Assembly (NCBI GenBank): GCA_945948555.1
Contig: CAMFBM010000002.1
Span: 1 to 64,000 of the forward strand
Length of the DNA: 64,000 nt
Direction of reading: 5' to 3'
Origin: an uncultured Bacteroidales bacterium
GTDB lineage: Bacteria > Bacteroidota > Bacteroidia > Bacteroidales > UBA932
Part shown: positions 9,039-17,311 of the stretch, one piece after another
Numbering within the stretch: position 1 is the stretch's first letter
How the letters are laid out: every line of letters begins with the position of its first letter
Notes under the pieces: generated by a model
The model's input: only the letters and a program-made list of their open reading frames with translations
Told to the model about the DNA's origin: nothing
The model's database searches: none
Program-made: the position numbers and the translations under genes

Positions 9039-10985
9039 ATGAAAAACAACAAATTTATATACCTGATCGCAGGTCTTGTGGCAGTGTTCAGTGCTGTTTC
9101 CTGCGACTATCTCGACAAGCAGCCGGACGACCAATTGGACATCGAGACTGCATTCGAGAACAAGACAAACCTTGAGAGATGGCTTGCCTACATCTACAAC
9201 GGCATCCCTACCTTTTACCATTACGATGGTGCGATAGCCATTGCAGATGACCTTACCCCGCCTGTAGGCTGGGAGTCACAGGGTTTCAAGGCAATTCTTT
9301 ACCAGAACGGAAACTTCACGCCTGCACAGGGAGGTATTATCAGCTACTGGAAAGAATTTTCAAAAAGGATTCGTTCTGCCTACATATTCATCGAGAATGC
9401 TCATCCTCTCTTTGATGTTTCCGCAAAGGAAATCGAATGGATGAAGGCCGAGTGCCGTTTCTTCATCGGCTATTATCACGCGATGATGGTGATGACCTAC
9501 GGAGCGATTCCGATGATTACAGGTCCGGCCCAGGGCACGGATGCAGCTGATATGCAGCTCAAACAGGCCCCTTTCTATGAGGTGGTTGACTGGGTGGCAC
9601 AGGAACTCAAGGAGGCTTCAGAAATCCTTCCTTCTTCCTACGAAGAGGCGAACAAGTACGGAAGGGCGACTTCCCTGATGTGTCTTGCCGTGCGTGCCCG
9701 TCTTCTGACATTCGCAGCCAGTCCGCTGGTGAACGGCAATCCTGATTTCGCAGATTTCGTGAATTGTGACGGAATTCCGATATTCTCTTCGGAATATGAT
9801 CCGGAGAGGTGGAGAACTGCGGCTGATGCCAACTATGAGGTTCTCGAAGCTGCAAAGGAAAGCGGATATGAACTCTATGTGGAGAGGCTGGACAACGGTT
9901 CGGTTGACCCGTATATGTCATATATGAATGCCGTCCTGATGCGTTGGGACCAGGGCAACCACGAGGTCCTCTTCCCTAAGACATACGACAGCGGCGCATA
10001 TTTCGACAGACAGTGCAACCCGCGCAGTATGGGTGGTGCAGGCGCAATCGGAGTGACCCAGAATCTTGTCGATGCCTTCTTTATGAACAATGGACTTGTT
10101 CCTATTCTCGGGTATGACGGGAACGGCAATCCTGTAATCAATGTCAATTCAGGCTACACCGAGACCGGCTATTCTACTGAGGACTACAAGGATGACACGA
10201 AATATTTCTATGCCGAGCAGGGTGCGGTGGAAGGACAGAAAACCAACTATGTGATTACGACCAAGGGTACCTACAATATGTATTGCAACCGCGAGCCGCG
10301 TTTCTATATTTCAGTTCTCTACAATGAGCAGTACCACTGGGGCAAGGACAAGCACAAATCCACCAACAAGTTCACGGACTTCTTCTCAGGCGGACAGGAC
10401 GGAGGTCCGAGCCACGATGCTCCTACCGCAGGTTACCTCGTCAGAAAAATGGTCGATCCGTCAGCCATACCTTCAGAAGGTTCCGGAAAGTACAAAACCC
10501 GCCACGGAGCAATCTACCGTCTTGCAGAGGCATATCTCTCATACGCAGAATGTCTTTTCGAGTACAGTGTCGCAAGGGGAACCCTCGGAGCCAACAAGAA
10601 CGAGATATTTACATATATCAACAAAATCAGGGAGAGGGCAGGCATTCCTCTTTACGGTAACGGTGTTGACGGGGACGGCGTTGCAATGATTCCGCTTTCG
10701 AACAATGAAAACGAACTGCGTGATCTGATTCACAGGGAGAGAAGGGTCGAACTGAATTGCGAGGCAGGAAGCCGCTTCGATGACCTCCGTCGTTGGAAAG
10801 AGGCAGAAGATGTCCTTGACGGGCCTTTCTATGGAATGGATTCCCGTGCTACCAAAGCAAACAGGGATGCATATTACAAAAGAACCCAGTACCAGACCCG
10901 CCGTTTCATCAGCTATTGGTGGCCGATTCCTCAGGATGACATTGACAAGAACCTCAATCTCCGTCAGGTGCCGGGTTGGAGATAG
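9039..10985 (+). CDS. susD: SusD/RagB-type surface glycan-binding lipoprotein
   Basis: This 648-residue lipoprotein acts as the substrate-binding lid on SusC. The start at 9039 gives a clean signal (MKNNKFIYLIAGL) and lipobox AVSC; an upstream TTG frame overlapping susC is unlikely. After the Cys comes DYLDKQPDD, rich in Asp and consistent with surface export. TPR-like helical features and the C-terminal motif region (RRVELNCEAGSRFDDLRRW; YWWPIPQDDIDKN near the end) are characteristic of SusD/RagB. The protein is on the long side for the family, typically 500-600 residues. It is co-directional with and adjacent to susC. Confidence 0.97.
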   Translation: MKNNKFIYLIAGLVAVFSAVSCDYLDKQPDDQLDIETAFENKTNLERWLAYIYNGIPTFYHYDGAIAIADDLTPPVGWESQGFKAILYQNGNFTPAQGGIISYWKEFSKRIRSAYIFIENAHPLFDVSAKEIEWMKAECRFFIGYYHAMMVMTYGAIPMITGPAQGTDAADMQLKQAPFYEVVDWVAQELKEASEILPSSYEEANKYGRATSLMCLAVRARLLTFAASPLVNGNPDFADFVNCDGIPIFSSEYDPERWRTAADANYEVLEAAKESGYELYVERLDNGSVDPYMSYMNAVLMRWDQGNHEVLFPKTYDSGAYFDRQCNPRSMGGAGAIGVTQNLVDAFFMNNGLVPILGYDGNGNPVINVNSGYTETGYSTEDYKDDTKYFYAEQGAVEGQKTNYVITTKGTYNMYCNREPRFYISVLYNEQYHWGKDKHKSTNKFTDFFSGGQDGGPSHDAPTAGYLVRKMVDPSAIPSEGSGKYKTRHGAIYRLAEAYLSYAECLFEYSVARGTLGANKNEIFTYINKIRERAGIPLYGNGVDGDGVAMIPLSNNENELRDLIHRERRVELNCEAGSRFDDLRRWKEAEDVLDGPFYGMDSRATKANRDAYYKRTQYQTRRFISYWWPIPQDDIDKNLNLRQVPGWR

Positions 10986-11012
10986 TAAATGGACAATATG
11001 ATTTTATTTAAT

Positions 11013-12371
11013 ATGAAACACGGATATATTTTGGGTTTTACAGCAGGTCTGCTTTCACTTGCTGCCTGCAACAAGGGAGGCTTCCCCGGACCGGACAGAA
11101 GCTTGTACGATGTTGTCGAGACGATGACCCTCGAGGCTTCGGCAAATGAGATTGTGCTTGATGCCGAGGCTTTGGATGAGGTCGCCCTGACACTGAACTG
11201 GACTCCTGCAAGGGAGATGTCCGATGACTATATAGTCACTTATGTGACCTACCTCGACATTGAGGGAAATGACTTCAGCAATGCTGTCCGTCAGATTGAG
11301 GATGACGGGGTGTTCTGCAAGGAATACACTACCAGCCAGCTTCAGACCCTCCTTACGGAGAAATGGAACAAGAACTACTCCCGTGCCGTGAGTATGGAGT
11401 TCAAGGTCATTGCAAAATGGGACGGCGGCGAGAAATACGTGATGCCTGAGGTTAGAAAAACGACTTTCAGCGTCCGTCCGTACCGTCCTCTCACTTTTGA
11501 TGCCGACAGGATCTATCTGTCGGGAGATGCCGTGACCGGAACGACCAAAAAGGCAATCGGCAAGACGCCGGAGAATGAATACATCTATGCCGAGGAAGTT
11601 TATCTCAAACCTGGAAAACTTACTATTCCAATTGAATATCAGGGGATAACCTCATACATTTGTCCTGCAGAGGGTGATATCAACATTCCTGATGCTGACC
11701 AGGTCGACGGGAAACCTGCAGGAACAGAGGCTTATCCTGCAACTGTCAAGGAACTGAAGGAGGGAGTTGAACTTCCTTCCTGGAACATTCCTGCCGAGGG
11801 CTACTGGAGGGTCATAATCGACATAGAGAACAAGACCGTGAAATTCTTCTCCCCGAAGAACAGGCTTGAACCGCTTACGGTTGAATTCGCGTACGAGGAC
11901 AAGGACCCTGCTTACTGGATTCTCACAAAGACTCTTCTTGCCGGCAATTACTATATCAACTCAATGACAGGTTGGGATAGCTGGAAAGGAAAAGCCTATC
12001 CGTTCCAGGCGTCGAAGGTGGATCCGCAGATCATTTTCTGGCAGGGCTCAACGTTTACAATGACCGATAAGCTCTGTATCAAGGTCGCCCAGGGACCTGC
12101 CGAGGTGGATGACATCCGCCAGGGCGAGGGCACGACTGGAAACGACCCTAAGAAGGACGGTGCAGGAATGACCTTCATCTCCAAAGTTCTGGCATTTGTG
12201 CCGGCTACAGAACCGGGAGTCCCTGTGAAAGCCGACATTGAACTCACGATGGGAAAGTGGATTCCGACAGCAGCTGCCGTTTCCAACGTAAAATGGGTAC
12301 CTGTCGCCGGAGGAGTGAGACTCAGCAGAATAACCATCGATGCTAGAAACAATCTGATTCGTTTTGACTGA
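11013..12371 (+). CDS. SusE/SusF-like outer-membrane glycan-binding lipoprotein
   Basis: A 452-residue lipoprotein with lipobox LAAC. The ATG at 11013 (MKHGYILGF) is chosen over 10989 because it begins the signal. The N-terminal part carries a SusE-type Ig-like domain (EIVLDAEALDEVALTLNWTPA). The C-terminal part (about 290-452) is a SusE/F-like binding module (LTVEFAYE..., WDSWKG, DPQIIFWQG, AVSNVKWVP, IDARNNLIRFD). That module recurs at the C terminus of the protein at 13995-16094. Position right after susCD supports a role as an accessory surface glycan-binding protein. Confidence 0.88.
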   Translation: MKHGYILGFTAGLLSLAACNKGGFPGPDRSLYDVVETMTLEASANEIVLDAEALDEVALTLNWTPAREMSDDYIVTYVTYLDIEGNDFSNAVRQIEDDGVFCKEYTTSQLQTLLTEKWNKNYSRAVSMEFKVIAKWDGGEKYVMPEVRKTTFSVRPYRPLTFDADRIYLSGDAVTGTTKKAIGKTPENEYIYAEEVYLKPGKLTIPIEYQGITSYICPAEGDINIPDADQVDGKPAGTEAYPATVKELKEGVELPSWNIPAEGYWRVIIDIENKTVKFFSPKNRLEPLTVEFAYEDKDPAYWILTKTLLAGNYYINSMTGWDSWKGKAYPFQASKVDPQIIFWQGSTFTMTDKLCIKVAQGPAEVDDIRQGEGTTGNDPKKDGAGMTFISKVLAFVPATEPGVPVKADIELTMGKWIPTAAAVSNVKWVPVAGGVRLSRITIDARNNLIRFD

Positions 12372-12377
12372 TAGATT

Positions 12378-13964
12378 ATGCGATATACAGTAAAAAACAG
12401 TATCCTTATGGTTGCGGCGGTAATCGTTTCCGCCTGCGCCTGTGCGAAAGAACCGGGTTCCCAAAATACTGGGAACTCCGGGGAAATCGCAGGCAATACC
12501 ACTGTGAAAATCACTGCTGACAAGACATCAGTCCTGAGGAATCCTCTGACGGGGTGGGTGATGTATGTCTCCGGTACTGCCGATCCGTCTTATTTTGACA
12601 CGAAAATCAGTGTCCCGGATCTTGGCAAGGAGGTCTATGTCAGGGATTATGCTTCTGCCTGCTACATCAGGACCGGATGGAAGAACCTGAACCCTTCCGA
12701 AGGTAAATATGCGTGGGAAGATCCTTCCAGCAGCATTTACAAATTGGTGAAAAGGGCTGAAGAGCTTGGACTGCCAATTGCGTTCCGCGTCGTTGTGGAC
12801 GGAAGGGACCAGAGGGAAAACACTCCGCAGTTCGTATTTGATGACGAAGCCGAATACTGGCTCTCGGACAGCAAATATCCTGACAGAAAGACTCCTTTGG
12901 CAATCGATCCGATCTGGAGAAAGCACTATGAGACTTTTGTAAAGGCTTTTGCTGCATATTTCAATGATCCGAAGAAAACCGCATTCATTGATGCTTATGG
13001 CCTTGGAAAATGGGGCGAAGGACACAATGTCTGCTACGAGCAGAACAATGCCATCACCTCGAAGACTTCCGAGTACAAGGCTGAGACAATGCGCTGGATT
13101 ACGAAACTCTATGCGGACAATTTCACAAAAGTTCCTCTTGTGATCAACTATCACCGCCAGATAGGTCATCCTATCAGCGAGGGTAAGGATCCGCAGCCGG
13201 ACAGCGAGGCTGTTCTCCAGATAGCAATCGACAACGGCTACTGCCTGCGTGCAGATTCATTCGGAATGAACAACCAGGATTGGGGCTATAATGACTGGGA
13301 GAAGGCTTATGTTCAGAAATGGCTGTACAAACTGCCTGTCATTATGGAGGGAGGTTGGATCGTTTCCAGCCATTCTTACTGGAATGACCCTGCCGGTTAC
13401 AGGAAGGGCCATCCTGAAGATGTCCGCAAGGGAGAATTCGATTCCTCTATGGAGGCACACGTGAATATGATGGACTTCCGTGTCGGGGATGAGACGAAGA
13501 GCTGGTTCGAGAATGCCTACGAGTATGTTGAACGCTTCATCTCGGAAGGCGGTTACAGGCTCTATCCGACTCAGGTCTCTTTCCCGACCAAGGCGAAATT
13601 TGGAGACAAAGTCACCATTGCCCACAGCTGGGCCAATCTGGGATGGGGCTACTGTCCTGTGAATCTCCCGCAGTGGAACTACAAATTCAGGGTTGCAGTA
13701 GCTCTCCTTGACAGCAAGGACAATCCTGTCAAGATTTTCGTGGATGAGCAGACAGACCTCTCAAAGTGGCTCAAGGGCAATATCACCTCCTACAAGACAG
13801 AGGTGGAGATGAAGGGAGTGGCTGTCGGGGGCTATTCCTGGGCAGTGGGCATAGTTGACACCACACGTGACAATGAAATAGGAATCCGTCTTGCAGCAGC
13901 ATCGAAGTACCAGACTGAATCCGGTTGGGTACGTGTCGGGACGGTTTCAGTTTCAGCAAGATAA
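12378..13964 (+). CDS. DUF4832 lipoprotein, paralogue 2
   Basis: A 528-residue lipoprotein (lipobox-like SACAC) homologous to the protein at 4312-5913. Shared blocks are LRNPLTGW, YGLGKWGEGH (Glu214), VINYHRQIG, SFGM, MEGGW (Glu324), NAYEYVERFISEG and the NLGWGYCPVN/PQW segment of the C-terminal domain. The two conserved Glu residues are about 110 positions apart, similar to the acid/base-nucleophile spacing of clan-A glycosidases; this is inference. The family is known in Bacteroidota PULs but, to my knowledge, has no assigned activity. It starts 6 bp after the SusE-like gene, so it is in the same operon. Confidence 0.86.
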   Translation: MRYTVKNSILMVAAVIVSACACAKEPGSQNTGNSGEIAGNTTVKITADKTSVLRNPLTGWVMYVSGTADPSYFDTKISVPDLGKEVYVRDYASACYIRTGWKNLNPSEGKYAWEDPSSSIYKLVKRAEELGLPIAFRVVVDGRDQRENTPQFVFDDEAEYWLSDSKYPDRKTPLAIDPIWRKHYETFVKAFAAYFNDPKKTAFIDAYGLGKWGEGHNVCYEQNNAITSKTSEYKAETMRWITKLYADNFTKVPLVINYHRQIGHPISEGKDPQPDSEAVLQIAIDNGYCLRADSFGMNNQDWGYNDWEKAYVQKWLYKLPVIMEGGWIVSSHSYWNDPAGYRKGHPEDVRKGEFDSSMEAHVNMMDFRVGDETKSWFENAYEYVERFISEGGYRLYPTQVSFPTKAKFGDKVTIAHSWANLGWGYCPVNLPQWNYKFRVAVALLDSKDNPVKIFVDEQTDLSKWLKGNITSYKTEVEMKGVAVGGYSWAVGIVDTTRDNEIGIRLAAASKYQTESGWVRVGTVSVSAR

Positions 13965-13994
13965 TAAGAACATATTTAATAAAACGCAAAACTG

Positions 13995-16094
13995 ATGAAA
14001 AAGAATTTCGTAAGATTCGCTTCGGCGATTGCCATCCTTTCTCTCGGAGTGGCTTGTACGGACCTCTCCGGAGTGGAGGAAAGAATTGACACCCTTGAGG
14101 CCCAGATGGCCGCAATGGCAAACCAGCTCAATGCATTCAATGCGAATGTAAGGGCACTTGAGGACTTTACCCAGTCAGGACAGACGGTCAAGGACATTGT
14201 CAAGAACGGAAATGTCTATACCATTACCCTTGGAAACGGTACAGTCCACAACATAACAATTGAGAATGGACCTGTACAACTCAATGTCGCAATTGATTCA
14301 GAAGGCTACTGGACAATCGACGGAAGCCGCATCAAGGATGCGAGCGGCAATCCTGTGAAGGCCCTGGGCGAGAAAGGAGACAAGGGCGACAAGGGTGAGA
14401 ACGGTTCCAACGGACAGGACGGAACTAACGGCCAGGATGGAAAGACTCCGATTTTCGGCGTAGATTCAGAAGGTTACTGGACCATCAAATATTCAGAGAC
14501 CGAAACTCCTGCAAGGGTTACCGACGAGAACGGAAATCCTGTCAAGGCTGTCGGCTCATCATCTTCCACAGGTGAACCTTCAACAGGAAGCTGCCTGTTC
14601 AAGAGTGTTTCCGTTGAGAACGGATACCTTGTGATTGTTCTCAATTCAACTCCTGACCAGACCTACAGGCTCCCGATTGAGGCTGGTTTCCGCATTTCAG
14701 TGAGCAAGGACTTTATCGCGGTCCTTCCGGGGCAGAGCGTTGACGTTCCTTTCGAGGTGATTGGGAAAGATGCCTCCACTCACGTTTTCGTTGAGGCTCA
14801 GGGTTACACTGCAACTCTCGGGGATGGCGTGGTTACTGTCACTGCTCCCGATCCGCTTCCTGAAACAGGTTACCTCATCATCAAGGCCATCAGGAATTCC
14901 GATTCTTCTACAAAGGCCGTTTATCTCACTTTCGAGAGAGGGAAACTTACTTTTGTGTATGATGCAAGAACCGTCGTCAACGAAGGTGGCAAAGTCACAA
15001 TCCCCGTCAGCGCAAACGTTGACTACACTGTGAATATTCCTGAATCCGCTGCTTCCTGGATTCATCTTGCCGGATCGACAAAGGCTCTTGTTTCCTCAAC
15101 AATCGAACTCATCATCGACGAGAACACCGGTGAGCGGCGTGCTGCAACTGTCAGCATAGTTCCGTCACTTGGAGAGACGAAAAACATTCAGATTGTCCAG
15201 GCAGGTGTCGGCGAGACAGTCTACAATGAGGTTGACCTTGCAACCGTAGCATCATTCTCTCTTTCAGGAACTTCTCTTGATGCTCCAGCCGCCCTTGCAC
15301 AGACAGTTGAGAATGAGGATGTGTTCGCGTTCTATTCTACCTTGAAAGCCGGTACCCTCTATGTCGAGATGTTCGATGCCGAGAAAACATCCCTCGGTTC
15401 CATCATCCCTGCATCCGGAACAGATATCAATGCCGGCAATGCTTCAGAATTTAAACAGGATTTTGTCGGCAACGGCGCCTGGGAGATTCCTGCAGATGGA
15501 ACCTACCGTGTTGTTCTCAACCGTGCTTCCAAGAAGATTACCATTTACAACGAGGCTACCGATTTGAAGCCTTTGACAGTGAAATTCGCTTATGAGAACG
15601 GTACATCGTGGTATCTCACCAAGACCCTTGTTCCTGGTACTTTCTATGTCAGCACCAACAGCAACTGGGACGAGTGGAAAGGCAGAAAATACACTTTCCT
15701 GGCTTCAGCGGCAGACCCTCAGGTGTTCTACTGGGAAGGCAAGTTAACCATCAACGGAGACGGGGATCCGAAGCAGGTCAGCTTCAAGATTGGCCGGAGC
15801 GCAGCCGACGTTGATTTGATTGAGCCCGGTTCTGGAACAGGTGGTGCAAATCCTAACACCAATAATGAAGCGGACTTCCTTTCGAAATCATACGCATTTG
15901 CTCCGGCAACTGCTGATGGAAATGCACTTTCAGATAACGCAGAACTGATTGTGAATGAGTGGTTGCCTTGCGCAGGTGCAGTCAGCAACAAGAGGTGGGT
16001 TCTTGCAAAGGGCACGAAAGTCAATGTCATCCGGTTCATAATCGACGCGAGGAATATGAAAGTCCGCTTTGATGTTGAGAAAACAGCGGAATAA
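13995..16094 (+). CDS. Multidomain surface lipoprotein: coiled coil (DUF4988-like), collagen-like repeats, BACON, SusE/F-like tail
   Basis: A 699-residue lipoprotein (lipobox GVAC). After the Cys comes a short coiled coil (VEERIDTLEAQMAAMANQL) and a GNGTVHNITI region that recall the DUF4988 (PL29 N-terminal) domain. A Gly-X-Y stretch follows at about 125-150, flanked by a duplicated SEGYWTI motif. A BACON-type beta-sandwich (about 315-405, ending IQIVQAG) leads into a C-terminal SusE/F-like module (about 515-699: LTVKFAYE, WDEWKG, DPQVFYWEG, AVSNKRWV, IDARNMKVRFD). No catalytic domain is seen. A surface glycan-binding protein on an extended stalk is the natural reading. Confidence 0.85.
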   Translation: MKKNFVRFASAIAILSLGVACTDLSGVEERIDTLEAQMAAMANQLNAFNANVRALEDFTQSGQTVKDIVKNGNVYTITLGNGTVHNITIENGPVQLNVAIDSEGYWTIDGSRIKDASGNPVKALGEKGDKGDKGENGSNGQDGTNGQDGKTPIFGVDSEGYWTIKYSETETPARVTDENGNPVKAVGSSSSTGEPSTGSCLFKSVSVENGYLVIVLNSTPDQTYRLPIEAGFRISVSKDFIAVLPGQSVDVPFEVIGKDASTHVFVEAQGYTATLGDGVVTVTAPDPLPETGYLIIKAIRNSDSSTKAVYLTFERGKLTFVYDARTVVNEGGKVTIPVSANVDYTVNIPESAASWIHLAGSTKALVSSTIELIIDENTGERRAATVSIVPSLGETKNIQIVQAGVGETVYNEVDLATVASFSLSGTSLDAPAALAQTVENEDVFAFYSTLKAGTLYVEMFDAEKTSLGSIIPASGTDINAGNASEFKQDFVGNGAWEIPADGTYRVVLNRASKKITIYNEATDLKPLTVKFAYENGTSWYLTKTLVPGTFYVSTNSNWDEWKGRKYTFLASAADPQVFYWEGKLTINGDGDPKQVSFKIGRSAADVDLIEPGSGTGGANPNTNNEADFLSKSYAFAPATADGNALSDNAELIVNEWLPCAGAVSNKRWVLAKGTKVNVIRFIIDARNMKVRFDVEKTAE

Positions 16095-17248
16095 TGACCG
16101 GAAAAAATATATTCAAATCCTTGGCACAGGCGTTGCTTGCATTCATTCTTATGTTTGCATCCAGCACCGCCTGTGCCAAGATTGACCCCTACAAGGGACT
16201 TTCTCTTGAGTTGTCCGAAGTCTCTGAAAACCTGACTGTCGGACAGACGGCCCGAATTGAGGCCGAAGTCAGGGGCGACAATGCCTCTTCTGTAAAAACG
16301 ACAATCAAATGGCAGTCCCTCAATCCGAGTGTCCTTTCTCTCAATTCAGAAGGAAACACCGCGACCGTAAAGGCCCTCAAGGGCGGTGTCGCTTCCATTC
16401 GGGTTTCCGTCGCTGAATGCGAAAGTCTCAACCAAAAACTGACCTTCAAAATCAAGGAGGAAGGCGATGGAATTCTCCGCATCCTGGCAATAGGAAACAG
16501 CTTCTCCCAGGATGCCGTGGAGCAGTATCTTTATGAACTTTTCAAAACGACCGATCAGGAGGTTGTCATCGGCAACCTCTACATCGGCGGCTGCAGCCTT
16601 GAGAAACACTACAAAAACATTATGGGTGACAAGGCTGCATACGAGTACAGGAAGGTGGTTAATGGCCAGAAGACCAACCTCTCGGGCGTGAAGATTTCAA
16701 CGGCGCTGGAGGAGGAACCGTGGGATTATGTGAGCATCCAGCAGGTAAGCGGCCTTTCGGGGCAGTTCGAGACCTGCACCCCTTATCTCCTGGAAATATT
16801 GAACTATGTCCGTTCACATTCGAAGTTTGATGTGAAACTCATCTGGCATTCCACCTGGGCCTACTCCAAGGACTCGACCCACGGTGATTTTCCGAAATAC
16901 AACAAGGACCAGATGACGATGTACAATGCTATTGTCGAAGTAGGGCAGAAAGTTATGGCTAATACATCATATTCTTTCGACCTTCTGGTTCCTTCCGGAA
17001 CGGCAATCCAGAACGGCAGGACCTCGTCTTTGGGGGACACCTTCAACAGGGACGGCTATCATCTTGAAGTCAATTACGGAAGATACACCGCCGCCTGCAC
17101 CTGGTTCGAGGCAATTTCAGGCAAGAATGTAGAAGATGTGTCATACGCTCCTTCAACAGTAAGTGCTGCCAATGCCAGGATTGCCCGTGCAGCCGCCCAC
17201 AGGGCAGTTGCCGCACCTTATTCAGTAACTGAGCTGACGGGATTCTGA
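16094..17248 (+). CDS. DUF4886 SGNH-like hydrolase lipoprotein with Ig-like (BIG2-type) domain
   Basis: A 384-residue lipoprotein (lipobox STAC) whose ATG overlaps the previous stop by one base, implying coupled translation. Residues about 35-125 look like a bacterial Ig-like domain (LNSEGNTATVKALKGGVASIRV). The remainder matches DUF4886, a SGNH/GDSL relative: AIGNSFSQDAV with Ser136 as likely nucleophile, and a C-terminal NRDGYHLEVNYGR carrying the likely catalytic His. It may remove acyl groups from the glycan; the substrate is unknown. It would act at the surface or in the periplasm. Confidence 0.85.
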   Translation: MTGKNIFKSLAQALLAFILMFASSTACAKIDPYKGLSLELSEVSENLTVGQTARIEAEVRGDNASSVKTTIKWQSLNPSVLSLNSEGNTATVKALKGGVASIRVSVAECESLNQKLTFKIKEEGDGILRILAIGNSFSQDAVEQYLYELFKTTDQEVVIGNLYIGGCSLEKHYKNIMGDKAAYEYRKVVNGQKTNLSGVKISTALEEEPWDYVSIQQVSGLSGQFETCTPYLLEILNYVRSHSKFDVKLIWHSTWAYSKDSTHGDFPKYNKDQMTMYNAIVEVGQKVMANTSYSFDLLVPSGTAIQNGRTSSLGDTFNRDGYHLEVNYGRYTAACTWFEAISGKNVEDVSYAPSTVSAANARIARAAAHRAVAAPYSVTELTGF

Positions 17249-17311
17249 CATTGATGAAACTCTAACCTGAATTTTGTCGTCCTCAAGCATACTAAAAAAT
17301 TGAACACATAT

